DNA from: Primorskyibacter flagellatus
Lineage (GTDB): Bacteria > Pseudomonadota > Alphaproteobacteria > Rhodobacterales > Rhodobacteraceae
Length of the DNA: 54,035 bases
Assembly (NCBI RefSeq): GCF_900176485.1
Contig: NZ_FWYD01000023.1
Coordinates: 1-54,035, forward strand
Direction of reading: 5' to 3'
Under the pieces are notes generated by a model, which searched no databases, was not told the origin of the DNA, and saw only the letters and a program-made list of their open reading frames with translations. Positions within the stretch are counted from its first letter, which is position 1, and every line of letters starts with the position of its first letter. A program made the position numbers and the translations under genes. Positions 49,352-54,035 of this stretch are shown here, one piece after another.

Positions 49352-50338
49352 ATGTTCAAGGCTCTGCTTGTTGAGAAGAATGACGAGGGCAAGACCTCTG
49401 CCTCGGTTCAGGACATCAGCGAAGATCAATTGCCCGAGGGCAATGTCACCGTTGCGGTTGAGTATTCCACCGTCAACTACAAGGACGGGCTGTGCATTGG
49501 TCCCGGTGGCGGGCTGGTGCGTACCTATCCCCATGTGCCCGGCATCGACTTTGCCGGGACGGTCGAAACATCGGACGACGACCGCTACAAGCCCGGCGAC
49601 AAGGTCGTGCTGACCGGTTGGCGCGTGGGCGAGAACCGCTGGGGCGGCTATGCCGAGAAGGCGCGTGTGAGCGCCGATATGCTGGTGCCCCTGCCCGAGG
49701 GGCTGACGACCCGTCAGGCGATGGCCGTGGGCACCGCCGGTCTGACCGCGATGCTGGCCGTCATGGCGCTGGAGGATCGGGGGCTGAAGGATGGCCCGCT
49801 GCTTGTCACCGGGGCCGCGGGCGGTGTCGGGTCGGTCGCGACCGCGATCCTTGCCAATCTGGGCCATGAGGTCGCCGCCGTTACCGGACGCCCCGAGCAG
49901 GAGGACTATCTGAAAAGCCTTGGCGCCACGCAGATCGTTGCGCGCGAAGAGTTGACGGAGGTTACCCGCAAACCGCTTGAGGCAGAGCTGTGGGGCGGGT
50001 GTGTGGATGCCGTCGCCGGTGCCATGCTGGGCCGTGTGCTGAAGCAGATGAAATATGGCGCTTCCGTTGCCGCGATCGGCCTTGCCGGCGGTGCCGCGAT
50101 CGAGGGCGCGCTGATCACGCCCTTCATCCTGCGCGGCGTCAACCTGCTGGGCATCGACAGCGTGATGCAGCCATATCAGAACCGCGTCCGCGCGTGGGGC
50201 CGGATCGCCAAGGATCTGCCGATGGACAAGCTGGAGGCGATGGTACAAACCGCCACGCTTTCGGACCTGCCGGGTCTGGGCAAAGACATCCTGAAAGGTC
50301 AGGTCAAGGGGCGGGTGGTCGTCGATGTAACCGCCTGA
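49352..50338 (+). CDS. acuI: Acryloyl-CoA reductase (AcuI/YhdH family)
   Basis: An MDR-superfamily NADPH-dependent quinone-oxidoreductase-like enzyme, 328 residues: YSTVNYKDGLCIGPGGGLVRTYPHVPGIDFAG, the cofactor motif VTGAAGGVGSVATAI, and GIDSVMQPYQNR that typifies AcuI/YhdH. In roseobacters AcuI reduces toxic acryloyl-CoA formed from DMSP or acrylate to propionyl-CoA. No dmd or ddd genes are in the window, so the physiological link is by family only. AGGAAAGG precedes the ATG. Confidence 0.9.
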   Translation: MFKALLVEKNDEGKTSASVQDISEDQLPEGNVTVAVEYSTVNYKDGLCIGPGGGLVRTYPHVPGIDFAGTVETSDDDRYKPGDKVVLTGWRVGENRWGGYAEKARVSADMLVPLPEGLTTRQAMAVGTAGLTAMLAVMALEDRGLKDGPLLVTGAAGGVGSVATAILANLGHEVAAVTGRPEQEDYLKSLGATQIVAREELTEVTRKPLEAELWGGCVDAVAGAMLGRVLKQMKYGASVAAIGLAGGAAIEGALITPFILRGVNLLGIDSVMQPYQNRVRAWGRIAKDLPMDKLEAMVQTATLSDLPGLGKDILKGQVKGRVVVDVTA

Positions 50339-50339
50339 C

Positions 50340-50383
50340 GGGCGACGCGGGGTGAACGTGTAGGGCGGCGACCGGCGTCGCCC
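50340..50383 (+). terminator. Inverted repeat after acuI
   Basis: GGGCGACGC (50340-50348) pairs with GCGTCGCCC (50375-50383), directly after the acuI stop. The loop is 26 bases and no T-run follows, so it is at best a weak terminator or transcript-end hairpin. The following 110 bases up to the convergent amidohydrolase gene show nothing else. Confidence 0.35.
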
Positions 50384-50493
50384 CGCACGGTCAAATTACC
50401 GACCGGCATGTCATCAATCCAGCGCGACACGTTTCCGGCCACGGCAACATCGCGCATGGAAAACCAAATGCCACCCGAAAAGGGGCAACGGGG

Positions 50494-51369
50494 TCACTCG
50501 GAAACGCCCAGAAGCCGCATGGCGTTTTCCTTCAGGATCAGCGGGCGCACCTCGTCCTTGAAATCCGCCTTGTCGAAGGCGTTCAGCCATTTCTCGGGCG
50601 AGATCATCGGCCAGTCAGATCCGAACAGCATCTTCTTTTTCAGCAGGCTGTTGGCATAGCGCACAAGGATCGGCGGGAAGTATTTCGGCGACCAGCCCGA
50701 CAGGTCGATATAGACATTGGGCTTGTGCTGGGCGACCGCCAGCGCCTCTTCCTGCCAGGGAAAGCTGGGATGGGCGGCGATGATGTTCATATCGGGAAAG
50801 TCCACTGCCACATCATCCAGATACATCGGGTTGGAATATTTCAGCCGCATCCCGTTGCCGCCACGCATCCCCGACCCAACGCCCGTCTGCCCGGTGTGAA
50901 ACAGTGCCACGCAGTTATGCTCTGCCAGGACTTCATAAAACGGATAGGCCATCCGATCATTGGGATAGAACCCCTGCAAGGTCGGATGAAACTTGAAGCC
51001 CCTGACGCCATGGTCCTCCACCAGTCGCCGTGCTTCGCGCACCGCCATCTTGCCCTTCCACGGGTCGATGGACGCAAAGGGGATCAGGATGTCGTCATTC
51101 TGTTTGACCAGTTCCAGAACCTCGTCGTTGGAATAGCGCCGGTAGCCGGTCTCACGCTCGGAATCGACGGGAAAGATCACCGCCGCGATGTTCTGTTCGC
51201 GGTAATGCGCGGCGGTTTCGGGAATGGTCGGGGGATGTTCCCACGGGGCACCGAAATACCCCGCCATGGTACGCTGCAACTCGTCATAGCCGTCATCGGT
51301 ATGGCAGCCGCAGGGTTCCTCTGCATGGGTGTGAATGTCGATCGCACGGACCTTGGAAAAATCGACCAT
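50494..51369 (-). CDS. Amidohydrolase-2 family hydrolase, hydroxycinnamate cluster
   Basis: A 291-residue TIM-barrel metal hydrolase: AIDIHTHAEEPCGC (metal HxH), GVRGFKFHPTLQGFYP, VALFHTGQTG, IIAAHPSFPWQEEAL and LFGSDWPM with the catalytic Asp. Similar proteins (CouO of Rhodopseudomonas palustris) cleave the beta-keto acyl-CoA of the coumarate pathway. Position right after feruloyl-CoA synthase (12 bases, good AAGGAGG site) supports that role here. The alternative is a decarboxylase of the same family. Confidence 0.8.
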   Translation of the reverse strand: MVDFSKVRAIDIHTHAEEPCGCHTDDGYDELQRTMAGYFGAPWEHPPTIPETAAHYREQNIAAVIFPVDSERETGYRRYSNDEVLELVKQNDDILIPFASIDPWKGKMAVREARRLVEDHGVRGFKFHPTLQGFYPNDRMAYPFYEVLAEHNCVALFHTGQTGVGSGMRGGNGMRLKYSNPMYLDDVAVDFPDMNIIAAHPSFPWQEEALAVAQHKPNVYIDLSGWSPKYFPPILVRYANSLLKKKMLFGSDWPMISPEKWLNAFDKADFKDEVRPLILKENAMRLLGVSE

Positions 51370-51380
51370 GGTTGCCTCCT

Positions 51381-53195
51381 TCAGACGCGGATCAGCGCCG
51401 GGTCTTCGTTGTCGTAAAGCCGTTCAAGCAGATCGGCGCGGCGCGTGATGATGTTGCGCACGTTGAGCGAGCCCTTGTCGGTGATCTCGCCGTCTTTCAG
51501 CGAGGGCGGTTCGGCCAGTACGATGGCACGGCTGATGCGCCTGGCAGAGCCTGTGGCGGCGTGGGCCATCTCGCGCAGGCGCTCTTCGATCCTGGCTTGC
51601 AGCGTGGGATCGATCACCGCGCCCTGCGATGTGTTATCGCCGCGCAGTTGATCGGGATACGGGATGATGAACATACCAATTGCGTCGCGGTCATGGCCGC
51701 AGATCACCACATCCTGCGCCAACCCGCGCAGCCCTTCCAGCGCGTCGATCCGCAGTTTGCCCGCCTGAACCCATGTCCCGGTCAGCAATTTGAAATCTTC
51801 GGACACGCGCCCGTCAAAGGTCAGCCCGCGATCCGGATCGTCGACATCGACAAAGCGGACGGCATCACCGGTGATCAGGAAACTCTCGTCGTCAAAAGCC
51901 TGCGCCGTCTTGTCAGGATCGCCGAAATATCCCGCCATGATGTTGGGGCCCTTGACGCGCAGCTCGCAGCGCATTTCAGCGTCGGGAGTCAGCTTGATCT
52001 CGGTCCCCGGCAGCGGCACGCCGATCACCCCGGACCGTCCGATAGGTTCATGCAGCATGATCGTGGCGGGCGCGGTTTCAGTCATGCCCCAGCTGGAAAT
52101 CATCAGGGGCAGCTTGCCGCGCACCTCGCGCGCCATGTCCTCAAGCCCGGTCCAGACTTCTTGCGGAAGCGAGGCACCGGCATAGAAGATCAGATCAAGA
52201 TCGCGGAAATATGCCTCGCGCAGCGCGGCGTTGGTCTTCATTTCCTGCACCAGCAAGGAAAACCCCACGGGCACGTTGAAGGACAACGTTCCGGGTTTTT
52301 CGATGATGTTGCGCACGGTATCTGCAAAAAGGTTGTTGGTCGGCTTGCCGCTGTCGATCACCAATGTGCCGCCATGGGCAAGCATCATGTTGACGTTATG
52401 CGATCCTCCAAAGACGTGATTCCACGGCAGCCAGTCGCAGATCCGCGGCGGACGATCCTTGAGGAACGGCAGGACAGAGGCCATCTGCGCCTGGTTGGTA
52501 CACATCATCTTCTGCGTGGTCAGCACGCCCTTGGGATCGGAGGTCGACCCCGAGGTGAAAAGGATCTTGGTCACGGTATCCGGCCCCATCGTAGCATGGC
52601 GGGCGTCCAGATCGACAGTTGCATCGCCATTTAGCAGATCAGCAAAGGCTGTCACGTCCCGAGGCGCGCCAGCGGAGTTCGAGGCGACAACCTCTACCCC
52701 GTCGAACTGCGGAAGCCTCAGGGCAGAGGCATAGCGCCCGGCATCGTCTGTAAAGGCCATAGACGGTTTGACCTTGTCCAGAACATAGGTCAGCCGCCCA
52801 TGTGCCTCGGGGGTCAACGAATATTGCTCGGCCAGTGGCACGGTCGGAACACCAACATACTGCGCCCCGAAAGACAGCAGCGCGTGATCGACGGAATTGC
52901 CTGACAAGATGACGATGGGCGTGTCCTGCGTCAGCCCGCGCGCCAGCAGCCACGCCGCAACCGCCCGCACCTGCCGCAGCGCCTGCGCATAGGTGACCTC
53001 GCGCCAGCTATCGCCTGCCCGCTCGGACAGAAACACGCGGTCGGGCGCAGCACTTGCCCAGTGATGCAGCCAATCGGATGTACGGTCGACAACGGCGTCC
53101 AGCGGCACATTCGAGGTTAGAAAAAGATGAGACTTTTCGCGCCGCATTTCGACAGAATGGGGCACCAGCCTCAGACCTGTGACCGGGTCTTTCAT
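51381..53195 (-). CDS. fcs: Feruloyl-CoA synthase-like acyl-CoA ligase
   Basis: An ANL-type ligase of 604 residues. P-loop LFTSGSTSDPKGVL, DWLPWNHVFGGSHN, SSWGMTETAPATIMLHEP, ITGDAVRF and a late GEITDKGSLNVRNI with the Lys region. The FCS hallmark is the N-terminal segment (PLDAVVDRTSDWLHHWASAAPDRVFLSER) and extended length compared with ordinary 4-coumarate ligases. It would activate ferulate or coumarate with CoA. The ATG overlaps the regulator stop. Confidence 0.9.
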   Translation of the reverse strand: MKDPVTGLRLVPHSVEMRREKSHLFLTSNVPLDAVVDRTSDWLHHWASAAPDRVFLSERAGDSWREVTYAQALRQVRAVAAWLLARGLTQDTPIVILSGNSVDHALLSFGAQYVGVPTVPLAEQYSLTPEAHGRLTYVLDKVKPSMAFTDDAGRYASALRLPQFDGVEVVASNSAGAPRDVTAFADLLNGDATVDLDARHATMGPDTVTKILFTSGSTSDPKGVLTTQKMMCTNQAQMASVLPFLKDRPPRICDWLPWNHVFGGSHNVNMMLAHGGTLVIDSGKPTNNLFADTVRNIIEKPGTLSFNVPVGFSLLVQEMKTNAALREAYFRDLDLIFYAGASLPQEVWTGLEDMAREVRGKLPLMISSWGMTETAPATIMLHEPIGRSGVIGVPLPGTEIKLTPDAEMRCELRVKGPNIMAGYFGDPDKTAQAFDDESFLITGDAVRFVDVDDPDRGLTFDGRVSEDFKLLTGTWVQAGKLRIDALEGLRGLAQDVVICGHDRDAIGMFIIPYPDQLRGDNTSQGAVIDPTLQARIEERLREMAHAATGSARRISRAIVLAEPPSLKDGEITDKGSLNVRNIITRRADLLERLYDNEDPALIRV

Positions 53196-53686
53196 TCGTC
53201 CGCTTCCTGCCGTTTCCGTGTCGCGCTGCGCGTCGCACGCACAAGCAATTCCCGAAGCGTGCGGATGTCCTCGACTGCGAGCTTGTCAAACAGCGCATCC
53301 TCATGCGATTGCACGGCACGCTCCGCATTTTGCCAAAGATGCCAACCCTGTGCTGTCACCTGCAACGCGTAGGCGCGGCGATCGGTTTCGACGGGCTTGC
53401 GGTCAATTGCGCCCAGGTTCTCCAGTTCGTCGACCAACACCACGACACCTGACCGCTTGATATTCAGCACTTCCGAGAGCTGTGTCTGAGAAATGCCTTC
53501 GCTGCCCAGCACCACTGCAAGCGCCGAGAACGTGCCGATCCGCAGGCCAAAAGGTGCCAATGTTTGGGTCAAGTCGCCCTGTAATTGCATATAGGCCCGT
53601 TTTATGTTGTAGCCGACGAACTGACGCAACAACCTGTCAGACGGCTGGACCGAAATGTCCTCGTCAGTGTCACTCGATAAAGCCAT
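53192..53686 (-). CDS. MarR family regulator (CouR/FerR-like)
   Basis: A 164-residue winged-helix repressor: LRIGTFSALAVVLGSEGISQTQLSEVLNIKRSGVVVLVDELENLGAIDRKPVETDRRAYAL with the DxRxxx wing. GGAG precedes ATG 53686. As first gene of the operon with the CoA ligase it is likely the hydroxycinnamoyl-CoA-responsive repressor, similar to CouR. Its operator should lie in 53700-53870. Confidence 0.9.
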   Translation of the reverse strand: MALSSDTDEDISVQPSDRLLRQFVGYNIKRAYMQLQGDLTQTLAPFGLRIGTFSALAVVLGSEGISQTQLSEVLNIKRSGVVVLVDELENLGAIDRKPVETDRRAYALQVTAQGWHLWQNAERAVQSHEDALFDKLAVEDIRTLRELLVRATRSATRKRQEADE

Positions 53687-53879
53687 TACGCTCCCTCTCC
53701 GGATTTTTCAGATGTCACTGGCAGGACGCCGGACGCTGATGGGGAGCACGGTCTGAATCGGTGCCTGCACCTGATGCCGTCGTTTCATCGGCCGCCACGA
53801 ACCCCCTCCGGAAATCAATAGGTGCTCAAATATATTGTTATGTCAGTGAACATGTTTAATCAATCAATCTTTCAAGCAC
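53687..53879. promoter_or_regulatory. Promoter region of the marR-fcs operon
   Basis: An AT-rich stretch (about 53820-53875, CAAATATATTGTTATG ... TTTAATCAATCAATC) stands out from the GC-rich surroundings and probably holds the minus-strand promoter and MarR site. A weak dyad ATGTCAGTGAACAT lies at about 53840-53853. No certain operator could be assigned. Confidence 0.4.
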
Positions 53880-54035
53880 TTATTGGACAGCATCGCGGAT
53901 GACACGCCAAGCGTCGGCACGTCCTCCGGCAACTTGTTGCGTATGCGCCGTCTCGGCCCCATTGGTGTTTCGCTTGCGGTGGGGTGCTCGGCTCATTCTG
54001 CTGACGTTTTTGCCTTCGTGAACGCTCAGAATGAG
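53880..54035 (-). CDS. Possible C-terminal end of a gene cut by the window edge
   Basis: A minus-strand frame is open from the window edge to a TAA at 53880-53882, 51 codons, ending AGGRADAWRVIRDAVQ. The Ala/Arg/Asp-rich end looks protein-like but too little is present to identify it, and a plus-strand frame across the same bases is also open. The window edge itself is an inverted repeat (CTCATTCTG at 53992-54000, CAGAATGAG at 54027-54035). Confidence 0.25.
   Translation of the reverse strand, partial: LILSVHEGKNVSRMSRAPHRKRNTNGAETAHTQQVAGGRADAWRVIRDAVQ

Noticed and set aside
1-54035. CRISPR arrays and retron-like or DGR signatures
   Set aside because: No regularly spaced direct repeats of 24-40 bases, no cas genes, no reverse transcriptase and no template/variable repeat pair were seen.

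Overview
The window looks like chromosomal DNA of a marine-type alphaproteobacterium of the Rhodobacteraceae (roseobacter group). This is inferred from high GC, tightly overlapping operons, tRNA sequences, and the content: malonyl-CoA decarboxylase/synthetase, an AcuI-type acryloyl-CoA reductase, an inositol cluster and a hydroxycinnamate cluster. No rRNA or CRISPR array is present. Both window ends lie in short inverted repeats, so they may be assembly breaks at repeats.

Left part (1-15195) is accessory DNA bounded on the right by tRNA-Ser(UGA). From the left it holds an IS110/IS1111-type transposase lacking its N-terminus and its downstream non-coding tail, a CoiA-like nuclease, an IS5-family element whose transposase is broken by a 38-bp palindromic insertion, and a small membrane protein. 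Next comes a nest of elements: an IS66 element (4951-7711) sits in orfA of an IS3-family element (4750-8782), which itself sits with a 5-bp target duplication (ATCGA) in a minus-strand tyrosine recombinase gene. To the right, six minus-strand genes (9379-15046) form a compact integrative element: P4-type integrase next to tRNA-Ser, a hypothetical protein, an AlpA-like HTH protein, a zinc-finger/Toprim primase-like protein, a DUF3987 ATPase and a terminase-small-subunit-like HTH protein. The gene set resembles a phage satellite.

Middle part (15286-35222) is mostly core genome. It has a D-Ala-D-Ala carboxypeptidase-tmk-holB-tatD-metallohydrolase operon with overlapping genes, an AEC transporter, a minus-strand lpxD-ACP-ketosynthase operon, an L,D-transpeptidase divergent from a Tat-exported YcbK-type peptidase, two tRNA-Asp genes, a membrane-anchored LytTR regulator, an RND efflux pair, and malonyl-CoA decarboxylase plus malonyl-CoA synthetase.

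Right part (35289-53686) is catabolic. A LacI regulator faces a long myo-inositol operon: IolG-type dehydrogenase, ABC importer, fused iolC-DUF2090, iolD, iolE, iolB and a sugar-isomerase-like TIM barrel protein. A GntR/FadR regulator faces a DUF2182-DUF1326 pair, followed by acuI. A minus-strand marR-feruloyl-CoA synthetase-amidohydrolase operon probably starts hydroxycinnamate breakdown by a non-beta-oxidative route.
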